64,000 nucleotides of DNA from JALOOX01 sp964557955 (GCA_964557955.1 CAZLCS010000006.1:104441-168440); one strand, 5' to 3'; numbered from the stretch's first letter, positions 17,801-25,644 are shown. The notes: generated by a model not told the origin, from the letters alone. A program made the numbers and translations.

Positions 17801-18298
17801 CCCCTGAGCATGGACACCCAGCGGGCAGCTGGCCTGGCAGAGGGGCTCCTGACGCTTGTCGATGACGGGGCGGCCCGGCAGGCTGGTTCTCCCGTTGAAC
17901 TGCAGAGGGCGGGACCCATCGGCGCAGGTCACCGGGCAGGTTTCGACGCACCGGCCGCACAGGGTGCAGCGACCGGCATCCACATAGGTAGGGGGGATTT
18001 CCAGCCGGGCTGCAAACCCCTGCGGGGTATGCTTGATGGATGTCACCCTGCCCGGCAGAGCACAGCGGATTCGGGGATTCCTGAGAATTCGGAGCAGGCC
18101 GGGTCGCCAGGCATAATTCAGCGTGACCCCCGAGTCGAGCCGGCAGTCCTCTCCCGCAAGCTTCCGGTCCAGGTCCGGATCGGAATCCACGAGTGTGACG
18201 GGGATGCCCATCTCACCGAGTTTGTTTGTCGCAGCGATGCCGGCGGGAGTCGCTCCGATCACGAGAACCTTGTAGAGCCGTTCCTTCGGAGTCCTCAT
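14897..18298 (-). CDS. Giant HdrA/GltD-type flavoprotein (HdrL-like) with multiple ferredoxin domains
   Basis: The product is 1,133 residues. Order: an incomplete HdrA-type FAD unit (VLVIGATPAGIAA, residues 10-110); a four-cysteine motif C111/114/117/121; an NfnB/GltD-type unit (about 145-590) with its Fe-S domain (CQASCPLG, CGRVCTHPCEAAC), FAD site (VAVVGSGPAGLAAA) and NAD(P) site (VAVIGDGNAAF), ending 'FAAGDAASGPSSVVQA'; a cysteine cluster (CLQCGICSECLQCLDVC); a second HdrA-type unit (about 740-1040); and two C-terminal [4Fe-4S] motifs (CRGCGRCQTAC, CKGCGNCISAC). This resembles the large HdrL proteins of sulfate reducers. Its NAD(P) unit would link the Hdr proteins to pyridine nucleotides. 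The start overlaps the korC stop (ATGA), so translation is coupled. Confidence 0.9.
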   Translation of the reverse strand: MRTPKERLYKVLVIGATPAGIAATNKLGEMGIPVTLVDSDPDLDRKLAGEDCRLDSGVTLNYAWRPGLLRILRNPRIRCALPGRVTSIKHTPQGFAARLEIPPTYVDAGRCTLCGRCVETCPVTCADGSRPLQFNGRTSLPGRPVIDKRQEPLCQASCPLGVHAQGYMALVRDGRFAEALELIRRDNVLPGICGRVCTHPCEAACRRGEVDQPLAIRDIKRFVADYALSAEREAEASLKGSDRAGGSAVVIDGATKTGKRVAVVGSGPAGLAAAADLVRKGHEVVVFEKEKELGGLLRYGIGPHRLPRDILDHELKTLERMGVEFRTGQSVNADSSLDRMKTEFDAIVLATGSWNDRKLGAPGEDLEGVEGCLQFLSRLYRGEVSELREKVAVIGDGNAAFDMARALVRLGAQVTIVSWFSHEEIPADPEEVKAALEEGVQIVDRSQVIAFEGEKGRLKSLRTVLTEPGPPDENGIPWPVRVKGVTPVVLDFERAFVAIGQCGDSCTTAAQGVVQRNPRGAIAVDDCCRTSIPSIFAAGDAASGPSSVVQAMASGRRAAARVHEALSGEACPCGCSSRPSDRDFCSIPPELPTMQRVNMPERQAAARRESFAEVALGLNELQATAEAERCLQCGICSECLQCLDVCRIPRAIVHDDHLAEEIEQAGVVIIADPSAAPSIKGKDVIRAYSTKSSRSDLYAAMLRGFAAAAEAMGVLGGKAQQLKGHGLSFTPPDPSLASELRLGVFACRCNDSLGWAPELDDYVASLSERPYVTHAEVVPAACTPEGSAALLRVIREKGLTRVVMASCVCCPLDFVCSACTDQRSRLKDALFSGTGVSRAMVETCNLRGEALRLLAEEPATAIERFKGLIDRSVSRATRLKTMPSPARPYNFTTAVIGHSEAALKSAQTLAESGMDVFLFGSRDKPHSSSLDHPNIHVFQNIRVKGIRGTVGNFQVLAEMEGAEQVFHVGAIILGEQARKTIPYMPSPDLLPHLVESSMQRRGVAGVPFFNPGATSIPGLFLANPPSIHASERVKGAASAILAASVMPRRPRQNKGYTVVVDESRCRGCGRCQTACPYQAVSFRPDSIGGWTAVVDEALCKGCGNCISACPSNAADSPYRDRLYLEQMIDEIFG

Positions 18299-18900
18299 GC
18301 CTGGGCTCCTTTCTTCCCCTCGGCCTTCTTCTGGCGGCCCTTCAGCACAGCGACGCCGTAGTCGTACCCCTTGCCGAAGGCGGTCGTGTTGAGCTTCTCA
18401 GTGCCTTTGGGAACCGAGTCGAGAACCGCGTTGCGGGCGGCGTCCACCGTGAGAGCCTTGGAAACGGCTGTCAGAAAACCCACCATGACGATGTTGGCCA
18501 TCATTTTGCGGCCCAGTTCCTCGGCCATGCGGGTGGCAGGGATGGAGAACAACTCGGGGGTCTTGAGCTCCGAGACCTTCACCAGGTCCTGGTCCGTGAG
18601 CAGGATGCTGTCTTCGCGGAGCATCGGGGCGTACTTGTCGAATCCCCCCTGGGACATGCAGACGAGAACGTCCGGCGAGCGCACGTAGGGGTAGTGAATC
18701 GGGTCTTCGGAAATGATCACCTGGGCACTGCAGGCGCCGCCCCGGGCTTCGGGCCCGTACGACTGGGTCAGGGTGCTCTCCTTGTGATCCCCGAGACTTG
18801 CGGCTCTGCCTACGATCTGGCCGGCCAGAACAATGCCCTGGCCTCCAAAACCCGTGATGAGGATCTCTTTGCGCGATGCGACAGACAGGGTGGTGGTCAT
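18295..18900 (-). CDS. korC: 2-oxoacid:ferredoxin oxidoreductase, gamma subunit
   Basis: The product is 201 residues of the POR/KOR gamma fold: 'ILITGFGGQGIVLAGQIVGRAA' near the N-terminus, 'TQSYGPEARGGACSAQVIIS', and 'VLVCMSQGGFDKY'. The lysine/alanine-rich tail is short. It lies 6 bases after korB and overlaps the next gene by 4 bases, tying the oxidoreductase to the Hdr genes in one transcript. The gamma subunit helps shape the CoA site at the interface with the other subunits. The substrate class (2-oxoglutarate-like, KOR) is inferred from the four-gene split and sequence feel; a branched-chain 2-oxoacid or other keto acid cannot be excluded. Confidence 0.93.
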   Translation of the reverse strand: MTTTLSVASRKEILITGFGGQGIVLAGQIVGRAASLGDHKESTLTQSYGPEARGGACSAQVIISEDPIHYPYVRSPDVLVCMSQGGFDKYAPMLREDSILLTDQDLVKVSELKTPELFSIPATRMAEELGRKMMANIVMVGFLTAVSKALTVDAARNAVLDSVPKGTEKLNTTAFGKGYDYGVAVLKGRQKKAEGKKGAQA

Positions 18901-18906
18901 GAATCC

Positions 18907-19776
18907 TTATTCCTTCAAAAGGGAGAGCGGCGGGCGACACGTTTCTTCGTAGCATTCCGTGAAGGTAGCCCGTTCCTGGTCCACAAACTTGCCGAGGGTG
19001 ATGCCGCGATCGAAATCCAGGATGATCTCCGATGGATGGGCGTTGTGTTTGGTAACGGATTTCTCCTGGTAGATCTTCAAGGAATCCAGGGGCTTTTGCT
19101 TATTGCGTCGTCCATAGCCCGTGGGACAGGGCGCCAGCACCTCGATGAACGAAAACCCGCTCCGTGAAAACGCTTCCTCGATGGACTTGGTGAGGTCCCG
19201 CGTGTGGAGGATGGTCCAGCGAGCCACGTAGCTCGCCCCCGCGGCATAGGCCAGCAGCGGCAGGTTGAACGGTGTCTCGGGGTTTCCCATGGGAGAGGTG
19301 GTCGTCTTCGCGTGGCGGGGGGTCGTGGCTGCGGCCTGGCCACCCGTCATCCCGTAGTTGAGATTGTTCACGCAGACCACAGTGAGGTCGATGTTGCGGC
19401 GGGCGGCGTGGATGAAATGATTGCCGCCGATCGCGAAGAGATCTCCGTCACCGCTGAATACGATGACGTTCAGTTCCGGGTTGGCCAGCTTCATACCCGT
19501 GGCAAAGGGGATGGCACGCCCGTGAGTAGTGTGATAGGAGTCGAGCTTGATATATCCCGCTGCTCGCCCCGAGCAGCCAATCCCCGAGACTACCACCGTC
19601 TTCATGGGATCCATGCCGCTGCTCTTGACGGCCATGAGGCACGAGGAAAACGCTGTCCCGATGCCGCAGCCCGAGCACCAGATGTGGGGGATGCGGTCGG
19701 CTCGCAGCAGATCCTCCAGAGGATGCTCGGGCCGGGTCTTCATCTTGTCCATTTTGGCTCCCATCATGCTTCCCAT
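18907..19776 (-). CDS. korB: 2-oxoacid:ferredoxin oxidoreductase, beta (TPP) subunit
   Basis: The product is 289 residues. It has WCSGCG (C34, C37), a GIGCSGR loop, and the thiamine pyrophosphate motif G109-DGD followed by 'LFAIGGNHFIHAARRN' and 'NNLNYGMTGGQ'. It binds TPP-Mg and, with conserved cysteines, one [4Fe-4S] cluster, and decarboxylates the 2-oxoacid. It precedes korC by 6 bases. The 431-base gap to korA, filled with repeat arrays, is unusual for this gene pair. The ATG at 19776 was used; methionines at residues 4, 5, 9 and 12 are alternatives. Confidence 0.94.
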   Translation of the reverse strand: MGSMMGAKMDKMKTRPEHPLEDLLRADRIPHIWCSGCGIGTAFSSCLMAVKSSGMDPMKTVVVSGIGCSGRAAGYIKLDSYHTTHGRAIPFATGMKLANPELNVIVFSGDGDLFAIGGNHFIHAARRNIDLTVVCVNNLNYGMTGGQAAATTPRHAKTTTSPMGNPETPFNLPLLAYAAGASYVARWTILHTRDLTKSIEEAFSRSGFSFIEVLAPCPTGYGRRNKQKPLDSLKIYQEKSVTKHNAHPSEIILDFDRGITLGKFVDQERATFTECYEETCRPPLSLLKE

Positions 19777-19803
19777 GTTCTTCTGCCCTGCGTGGCGGTG
19801 AGG

Positions 19804-19858
19804 GTTCTGGTTTCTGGTTTCTGGTTTCTAGTTTCTGGTTTCTGGTTTCTGGTTTCTG
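19804..19858. repeat. Heptanucleotide array, 7 full units plus a partial
   Basis: Units GTTTCTG (one GTTTCTA) run tandemly just upstream of the korB start. They are the same units as at 13041-13183 and inverted relative to 20085-20212, from which a 226-base unique spacer separates them. Confidence 0.93.
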
Positions 19859-20084
19859 GTAGACGGATTCGATGTTGGAGAAACCAGGCTCTGGGCTGCA
19901 TGCGCTCTCGCAGCGGCGGGCTCTTTGCCCGCACGGGGCTTGTCGCAGCGTCAAGATCTCCGGGAGGTCCGGCTTGCTCGGCCGTCTGGGGGGCCTTGAT
20001 GTCTCCACCCTTTGCCGACCGATCTATCCATCTCTCCCGAAATTGCTGAGGGCATCCGTGGTCAGCTCATAGCCTCCAACTCCT
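19859..20084. other. Unique spacer between inverted heptad arrays in the korA-korB gap
   Basis: No gene is supported here. The short frames across it are products of the repeats. The spacer has no obvious promoter or terminator, so korB probably depends on read-through from korA. Confidence 0.4.
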
Positions 20085-20212
20085 TCAACCAGCAACCATC
20101 AACCAGAAACCATCAACCAGAAACCAGAAACTAGCAACCAGCAACCATCAACCATCAACCAGAAACCAGCAACCAGAAACCAGAAACTAGAAACTAGAAA
20201 CTAGAAACTAGA
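20085..20212. repeat. Heptanucleotide array, inverted orientation (CCAGAAA / CTAGAAA / CCATCAA)
   Basis: About 18 units of 7 bases, more diverged than the other arrays. They include CCAGAAA, CTAGAAA, CCAGCAA and CCATCAA. The korA stop codon (minus TAG, 20210-20208) falls inside the array, so the repeat reaches the last base of the gene. Confidence 0.92.
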
Positions 20213-21350
20213 TATTCTTCAACGTTTCAATGATGCGCTCCGGCGGAATGACCGTCCCCCCTGCATGGCCCACCAGGAAGGCGGGGGCTTTCCCTCCCGC
20301 ACATCTTTCGACCTCGAGGTGGATCTGCCCCAGGTTGAGCTCAACCGTCACCAAAGCCTTCACCTGCTTCGCCAGCTCCCGGACCTGATCCTCCGGGAAA
20401 GGCCAGACCGTGACCAGTCGAAGCAGTCCGGCCTTGATGCCCATGGCGCGGGCCTCATCCACGGCGGCCAAACTGCTCCGAGCCGAAACACCGTAGGAAA
20501 CGATGGCGACATCCGCGTCTTCCATGCGGTAGGATTCGGTGCGGATGATGTCGGGCAAATTCTTTCTGATCTTTCCCACGAGCCGGTCCAGCATCTCCAC
20601 CTGGGCTTCGGGCGCCATGACGGGGTAACCCCGCTCGTCGTGGGTGAGACCGGTCACGTGGATGCCGTACCCTTCACCCGCGATGGCCATGGGAGAAACG
20701 CCATTGGGGCCAGGCTGGAAGGGTTTGAATCGGTCCTTGCGCCCCTTGGCCCGGGGTCGACTCACTGTCCGAATCTTGCTCGCCTCCGGGATGATGACCC
20801 GCTCGCTGAGGTGGCCCACTACTTCATCCGTCATGACCAGAACGGGGACGCGGTAGGTTTCGCTCAGGTTGAATGCCGTGATGGTCTGATAGAAGATCTC
20901 CTGGGGAGATGACGGTGCCAGGGCGATGATCTCGTAGTGGCCGTGGGAGCCCCAACGTGCCTGCATCATGTCTCCCTGGGCCCCGAGAGTGGGGAGTCCT
21001 GTGGACGGTCCGGCCCGCTGGACATTCACCAGGACGCACGGGGTTTCCGTGCAGATACCGAGGCCGAGGTTCTCCATCATCAGGCTGAAGCCGGGGCCGG
21101 ATGTCGCAGTCATGCTTTTGGCGCCGGCACACGATGCGCCCACAATGGCCGCCATGGAGGCGATTTCATCTTCCATCTGGATATAGGTGCCGCCGACACC
21201 GGGCAGGCGGGCGGCCATGTGCTCGGCAATCTCCGTTGCCGGCGTGATGGGATAACCGGCAAAGAACCGGCAGCCGGCAGCGAGGGCGCCTTCTGCGCAG
21301 GCCACGTCGCCCGTGAAGAAATGCTCACCCGTCAGAACAGCTGGTTTCAT
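20208..21350 (-). CDS. korA: 2-oxoacid:ferredoxin oxidoreductase, alpha subunit
   Basis: The product is 380 residues. It carries 'FFAGYPITPATEIAE', 'YIQMEDEIASMAAIVGAS' and 'GPGFSLMMENLGLG', hallmarks of the pyrimidine-binding alpha domain, and a C-terminal transketolase-like domain ('VAIVSYGVSARSSLAAVDEARAMGIKAGLLRL...WPFP'). Together with beta, gamma and delta it forms the four-subunit enzyme that couples 2-oxoacid oxidation to ferredoxin reduction. It is 75 bases after korD. The stop codon lies in a heptad repeat array, which suggests the repeat was inserted or expanded right at the gene end. Confidence 0.94.
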   Translation of the reverse strand: MKPAVLTGEHFFTGDVACAEGALAAGCRFFAGYPITPATEIAEHMAARLPGVGGTYIQMEDEIASMAAIVGASCAGAKSMTATSGPGFSLMMENLGLGICTETPCVLVNVQRAGPSTGLPTLGAQGDMMQARWGSHGHYEIIALAPSSPQEIFYQTITAFNLSETYRVPVLVMTDEVVGHLSERVIIPEASKIRTVSRPRAKGRKDRFKPFQPGPNGVSPMAIAGEGYGIHVTGLTHDERGYPVMAPEAQVEMLDRLVGKIRKNLPDIIRTESYRMEDADVAIVSYGVSARSSLAAVDEARAMGIKAGLLRLVTVWPFPEDQVRELAKQVKALVTVELNLGQIHLEVERCAGGKAPAFLVGHAGGTVIPPERIIETLKNI

Positions 21351-21425
21351 AGATCACATCCAAATTCGTCAGAATGGTGAAAGGGGGTGTCTTGCGGGAC
21401 GCGGTGCAGGACCCGAAACGACGAC

Positions 21426-21707
21426 CTATCCTACGACTCCCGGTTGGTCCGAAGGGTCCTCCACGGAATAGATGGCGAAATCCGGACAGATGATCTCGCA
21501 ATAATGACAATTGACACAGTCTTCAGGCCGCTTCACCTCGGGCGGGTGATAGCCTTTGGCGTTGAAACGGACGGAGAAGACCAGGACATCCTTGGGGCAG
21601 TACTCGATGCAATAGCCACAACCTTTGCATCGTTCCTCGATGATGTGCACGATTCCCCGTGTTACAGAAACCTCTCCGCTATCCAGAGGCGTTCGCCAGT
21701 ATTTCAT
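21426..21707 (-). CDS. korD: 2-oxoacid:ferredoxin oxidoreductase, delta (ferredoxin) subunit
   Basis: From ATG 21707 the product is 93 residues. Two [4Fe-4S] motifs are present: C27-C30-C33 with C37, and C64-C67-C70 with C74. The frame is open back to 21803, but those extra residues look non-coding and the 21707 start gives the usual family length. It passes electrons from the TPP subunit to external ferredoxin. It is the first gene of the kor-hdr operon, with a promoter candidate about 200 bases upstream. Confidence 0.9.
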   Translation of the reverse strand: MKYWRTPLDSGEVSVTRGIVHIIEERCKGCGYCIEYCPKDVLVFSVRFNAKGYHPPEVKRPEDCVNCHYCEIICPDFAIYSVEDPSDQPGVVG

Positions 21708-21906
21708 GCAGGTTGACCTTATGATGGGTGATGATTTGTCCCCTTGAGGGCAACAGCGGGACCTCAGCTCAGTCCACGCCGTGTCGTGCCCGCAGGGCGG
21801 CATACCCTTTGGGGATGGGGTGAGGCCGGGAGAGGCCCTTCGCCAAAGCCGGTTCCCGACCCTCCATCCTTTTGCGCATCCGGCTGGAAGCGAACTCGCG
21901 AAGACG

Positions 21907-21934
21907 ATTGTAGGGTATATGGTCAGTAAGTCAA
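21907..21934 (-). promoter_or_regulatory. Candidate sigma-70 promoter of the kor-hdr operon
   Basis: On the minus strand TTGACT (21934-21929) and TACAAT (21912-21907) are 16 bases apart, each one mismatch from consensus. Transcription would start near 21900, leaving a leader of about 190 bases. Confidence 0.55.
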
Positions 21935-22323
21935 GGGCGATGTGGGGTGATGAAGGGAGATCTTAGAGATACCGTTTAAAAAAATCGGGGGGTATCGAGT
22001 AGACCTTCGGAAACGAAGTTCGTTTGGTTCGTCCATTTTGGGGTCCCTGAGAAGAAATGCTATCGAAAATGGGGAATTAGCGAATGGCCCTGGGTCGGAA
22101 GTATTGATTCCGCACCAAATCCGGCAGGGGAATCTTGATCGTACGGGCAAAACCCTGGTTCAAACAAGGTCGATTTCATCCGGTCAGTTCACAATGGCAA
22201 AACCCGATCCTGCGCCAACTGGGAACGATCTTCTATGGGTGCGGGCTTTACGCCCACCCGTGCACGCGGCCTGATGCAGGTCGAAGAGCTTGATTCATCA
22301 GCATTATCCAAAGGCCTCGCCAA

Positions 22324-22358
22324 AATAAATCCCGCAGGGTATGCGGGATTTATTCTGG
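22324..22358 (-). terminator. Rho-independent terminator of the Lon-like protease gene
   Basis: A perfect 13-base stem, 22324-22336 (AATAAATCCCGCA) with 22342-22354, closes a 5-base loop. On the minus strand it ends in ATTTATTTTGG. It lies 74 bases past the stop at 22428. Confidence 0.8.
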
Positions 22359-22427
22359 GTCGGGATCGCTGCCGACTGAGGCTCAGCGTCGTGATTCGTT
22401 CGTGGAGGGCATTGTCACACGCACCGC

Positions 22428-24905
22428 TCAGTGCCCGCATGAGGGGCAGCCGCCTTCGTCTTCTTCGCGCTTCCTCCCGCCATTCTCGCCAGCCTCCTTG
22501 CCGAACTCCTTCATGATCTCCGTCATCTTCCGCAGCCGCTCGTCCACCTTGCGGAAGAGCGTGCCTTCGGGATAGCTGCCGTCGGGCTGTCGCTCCCCGG
22601 CTTCCATTCCGGTCAGGATCTGGATGCCCTGCTCGATGGTGGAAACGGGCCAGATGTGGAATTTGCCTTCCTTGACCGCGTCGATGACTTCCTGCTTCAG
22701 CATGAGGTTCCGCACATTCTTCTCGGGGATCATGACCCCCTGTTTCCCTGTGAGCCCCTTGTGCCTGCAAATGTCGAAGAAGCCCTTGATCTTCTGGTTG
22801 GCGCCGCCAATAGGCTGGATCTCGCCTTTCTGGCTCACCGAACCAGTCACCGCAATCCCCTGATAGATGGGAACTTCGGCCAGTGCGCTGAGCAGAACGT
22901 AAAGCTCCGTGCTGGATGCGCTGTCGCCTTCGACCATGCCGTAGCTCTGCTCGAAAGAAATGGAGGCGCTGAGGGAAATGGGCTTGTTGTGAGCGAACCG
23001 ATCCTTGAAGAAGCTCGAAAGGGTGAGCAATCCCTTGGTATGGATGTTGCCGCTCATCTTCGATTCGCGGTCGATGGAGACCATGCCTTCCCGGCCCACG
23101 GAGACCACGGCGGTGATGCGGTTGGGCTTTCCGAATTCGTGGTCGCCGGCCATCAACACCGATAGCCCGTTCACCTGTCCCACCTTCCAGGTGTCCGTTT
23201 CGACCCAGAAAATATCTTTTTCCGTGAGCTCCTTGACGCGCTCCTCGATCAGGTTCGACCGGTAGATCCGCTTGTCTATGGCCTCCTGGACATGCTTGGC
23301 CTGGGTTTTCTCGGCGCCATCGAGACCTGCGAAATAGTTGGCTTCCCGCAGGAGATCACCGATGTCTCCCAGCTCCAGGGTGAGCTTGTCGCGGTCTTCG
23401 GTCACTTCCATGGCATACTCGATGATACGGGCGACACCCGAACGGTCCAGGTGCCGCAGCTTGCGTTCTTCGACATACCGGCCCATCATCTTGGCGTATT
23501 CGACCAGGGAGTCATCCTTGCGGTCGGTCTGGTTGTCCATGTGAGCCTTCACCTTGAAGAGCTTCTGGAAGCGATCGTCGTACATGTAAAGCAGCTGATA
23601 GATGTACGGGTCGCCCGTCAGGACGATCTTCACGTTCAACGGAATGGGCTCGGGCCGGATGGTGCGCGTGCTGAACAGGCCGTACAACTCACCCAGGTCC
23701 TCGATGCGAATCTCACCGTCACGCAGGGCCCTTTTGAGGGCCTCGTAGGAGACGTACCACCGCAAAAGGTCCAGGGCCTTCATGACCAGATAGCCGCCGT
23801 TGGCCTTGTGAATGGCCCCGGGCTTGATCATGGTGTGGTCCGTGAAAAGGGCGCCGAACCACGCCTGCCGCTCGATGGAGCCGAAAATGTTGGGATAGGC
23901 GGGATTCGACTCCACCACCACCGGTGCACCCTCGGTCTCCGAGTTGTCGATGAGGACGTTGACCTCATACTTTCGGAAGGTGGCTTCCCGGGGGGGGCCG
24001 GGAAAAGGAGCCCCCTGCGGCGCCTGCTGCTGTTGAGCCTCGGGCTTCTTCTTGAAGTCATCAATGTTCTCCAGGATGTCCTCTTGAACCATCTTCAGAT
24101 ATTCGAGCACCTGAGGCTCTTCCTGGTACTTGTCCTCGTAGGAATCCATCAGCTGCCCGACCACGAACAGGGCGATCTCGTTGTCGAGCTTCGTGTGCTT
24201 CTCCTTGAACTCCTCTTCGGAGACGCGAATCTTCTTGATGGCTTCCTTCATCTTTTCATGGAGCTGGTCGCTCTTTTCCCGCAGGACCTTGCGCTCTTCC
24301 TCTTCCAGGTGCCGCAGGTCCTCCTGGGTCATGGGCTCCCCTTCCTTGTTGGCCGGGATGATGACCATGCCCACCTGGGAGAACTGCAGGATGAAGCCTT
24401 CGTCCTTCGCCACCTGGGAGAGGCTGTCGATGATTTCGCGGCGCGACTTTTCGAAAGCCTGATGGACTTCGGCCTCCTTGGCCCGATAGTCGTCGCTGTC
24501 GAACACCTCGGGGATTTTGGCGAGAAGGGTCTGTATAAACTCCTGCAGGTCCTTTTTGAGCACCTTGCCCCGCCCCGCCGAGACGCTCAGGCTCATGGGT
24601 TTGTCAGGCTCTTTGAAGTTGTAAACATAACACCAGTCGGGAGGTGTCGGTTCCTTCTTGGCCTGCTCCTCGATGAAGGTCTTGGCGGTGTAAGTCAGGC
24701 CCGCTTTCGCAGGGCCCGCCACGAAAATATTGTAGCCTCGCTCCTTCATTCCCATACCGAAGTTGATGGCATCGATGGCGCGCTCCTGTCCGACGACTTT
24801 CTTCTCCGGGACTTCCAGGGCAGATGTATCTTCGAAGGGGAGTGATTCCAAAGGAACATAGGCACGCAACTGCTCGGGGGATAACTCGGTAATCTTTATG
24901 CTCAT
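22428..24905 (-). CDS. Lon-like ATP-dependent protease (AAA_32 type)
   Basis: The product is 825 residues. The N-terminal half is an AAA_32 ATPase-like region split by a long charged coiled-coil insert (about residues 180-300); the nucleotide loop reads 'GPAKAGLTYTAK' and lacks the usual GK(T/S) pair. The C-terminal half is a Lon protease domain: catalytic Ser near 660 (EGDSASSTELY) and Lys near 704 (GGANQKIKGFFD). The tail is rich in Glu, Gly and Cys/His (GGCPSCGH). The family is distinct from housekeeping Lon and widespread in Desulfobacterota; substrates are unknown. The start has a strong AAGGAG site. It follows khpA with a 176-base gap and ends at a clear terminator. Confidence 0.92.
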   Translation of the reverse strand: MSIKITELSPEQLRAYVPLESLPFEDTSALEVPEKKVVGQERAIDAINFGMGMKERGYNIFVAGPAKAGLTYTAKTFIEEQAKKEPTPPDWCYVYNFKEPDKPMSLSVSAGRGKVLKKDLQEFIQTLLAKIPEVFDSDDYRAKEAEVHQAFEKSRREIIDSLSQVAKDEGFILQFSQVGMVIIPANKEGEPMTQEDLRHLEEEERKVLREKSDQLHEKMKEAIKKIRVSEEEFKEKHTKLDNEIALFVVGQLMDSYEDKYQEEPQVLEYLKMVQEDILENIDDFKKKPEAQQQQAPQGAPFPGPPREATFRKYEVNVLIDNSETEGAPVVVESNPAYPNIFGSIERQAWFGALFTDHTMIKPGAIHKANGGYLVMKALDLLRWYVSYEALKRALRDGEIRIEDLGELYGLFSTRTIRPEPIPLNVKIVLTGDPYIYQLLYMYDDRFQKLFKVKAHMDNQTDRKDDSLVEYAKMMGRYVEERKLRHLDRSGVARIIEYAMEVTEDRDKLTLELGDIGDLLREANYFAGLDGAEKTQAKHVQEAIDKRIYRSNLIEERVKELTEKDIFWVETDTWKVGQVNGLSVLMAGDHEFGKPNRITAVVSVGREGMVSIDRESKMSGNIHTKGLLTLSSFFKDRFAHNKPISLSASISFEQSYGMVEGDSASSTELYVLLSALAEVPIYQGIAVTGSVSQKGEIQPIGGANQKIKGFFDICRHKGLTGKQGVMIPEKNVRNLMLKQEVIDAVKEGKFHIWPVSTIEQGIQILTGMEAGERQPDGSYPEGTLFRKVDERLRKMTEIMKEFGKEAGENGGRKREEDEGGCPSCGH

Positions 24906-25081
24906 ATTGACTCCTTCCCTTTGGGGGTGATCAAAGTTTCAACCGTTCACGGCAACTGATTCCGCTCCGGAACCTGCTGTCCCGGTTCATCAATTCCTCC
25001 CGAACCTTTCGCGAGGTTGTGCTCCCGACCAGCGCCCTCGCCCGGGGTCGGCGTATTCAGTGAGGAGATGCCCCAACTGCT

Positions 25082-25312
25082 TCAGGTCAGCACCTCCAGT
25101 TTTGCACGTTTCTTGTGGCTGGACGCCGCAGCCTGCAGGACCGTTCGTATGGCATTGATGGTGTTGCCGTTCTTGCCGATGATCCTTCCGAGGTCTTCAG
25201 GTGATATCCTGAGCTCCATAGACACATTGTCTTCGGATTCTTCCATGTTCAGAACCACCTCGTCGGGACGTTCCACAAGTGATTTTACAAGGTATTCAAC
25301 CAGTTCTTTCAC
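25082..25312 (-). CDS. khpA: KH-domain RNA-binding protein KhpA
   Basis: The product is 76 residues, almost all one KH domain. It contains the RNA-gripping loop 'GRIIGKNGNTINAIRTVLQ' and ends 'HKKRAKLEV', typical of KhpA (YlqC). KhpA, often with KhpB, binds small and messenger RNAs. In many genomes the gene sits in the rpsP-rimM-trmD operon; here it is separate, 27 bases after a thiamine-binding-type gene. Confidence 0.93.
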   Translation of the reverse strand: MKELVEYLVKSLVERPDEVVLNMEESEDNVSMELRISPEDLGRIIGKNGNTINAIRTVLQAAASSHKKRAKLEVLT

Positions 25313-25339
25313 GATTCAGAACCTTTCGTCAGGCTTCTC

Positions 25340-25642
25340 TCAGCCGCGCATCTTGTCCTGCACGGACTTGACCTTCTTTTGGGGCGTTGCCTGACGGTCT
25401 CTCCTGTCGTCGATCTTTACGGTTGTCAGGACCCTCAGAATGCCCCTCTCGAAACAACTCTCATGCATCTTGCGGACAGCGGACAAAATTTCATCCAGAT
25501 CTCCGGAAATAATGGTTCCCATGGCGGTCAATTCATACTCAAGACCGCTTTCCTTCAAGACCTTGACGGCCCCCGCAACGAACTCACTCAAGCTCGTGCC
25601 CGGTCTCCCGATGGGAACGACGCTCACCTCCACAATGGCCAT
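25340..25642 (-). CDS. MTH1187/YkoF-type thiamine-binding protein
   Basis: The product is 100 residues with the DUF77 fold: 'VEVSVVPIGRPGTSLSEFVA' at the N-terminus, 'YELTAMGTIISGDLDEILSAVRKMHE' in the middle, and a lysine-rich tail. Proteins of this family form ferredoxin-like tetramers and bind thiamine or related ligands. It starts 2 bases after the isomerase-like gene stop, so the two are co-transcribed. Confidence 0.88.
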   Translation of the reverse strand: MAIVEVSVVPIGRPGTSLSEFVAGAVKVLKESGLEYELTAMGTIISGDLDEILSAVRKMHESCFERGILRVLTTVKIDDRRDRQATPQKKVKSVQDKMRG

Positions 25643-25644
25643 CC

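Larger units (their letters stand above)
21708..22427. other. 720-base intergenic region between the kor operon and the Lon-like gene
   Basis: No gene is supported. It contains the kor promoter candidate (21907-21934), a roughly 190-base leader for korD, an imperfect G+C-rich hairpin near 22235-22260 and the terminator of the Lon-like gene (22324-22354). Confidence 0.5.

Noticed and set aside
19448..20008. A frame coding a repeat-rich protein with 'QKPETRNQK' units
   Set aside because: It is the translation of the heptanucleotide array and part of antisense korB; no ribosome site or protein-like remainder.
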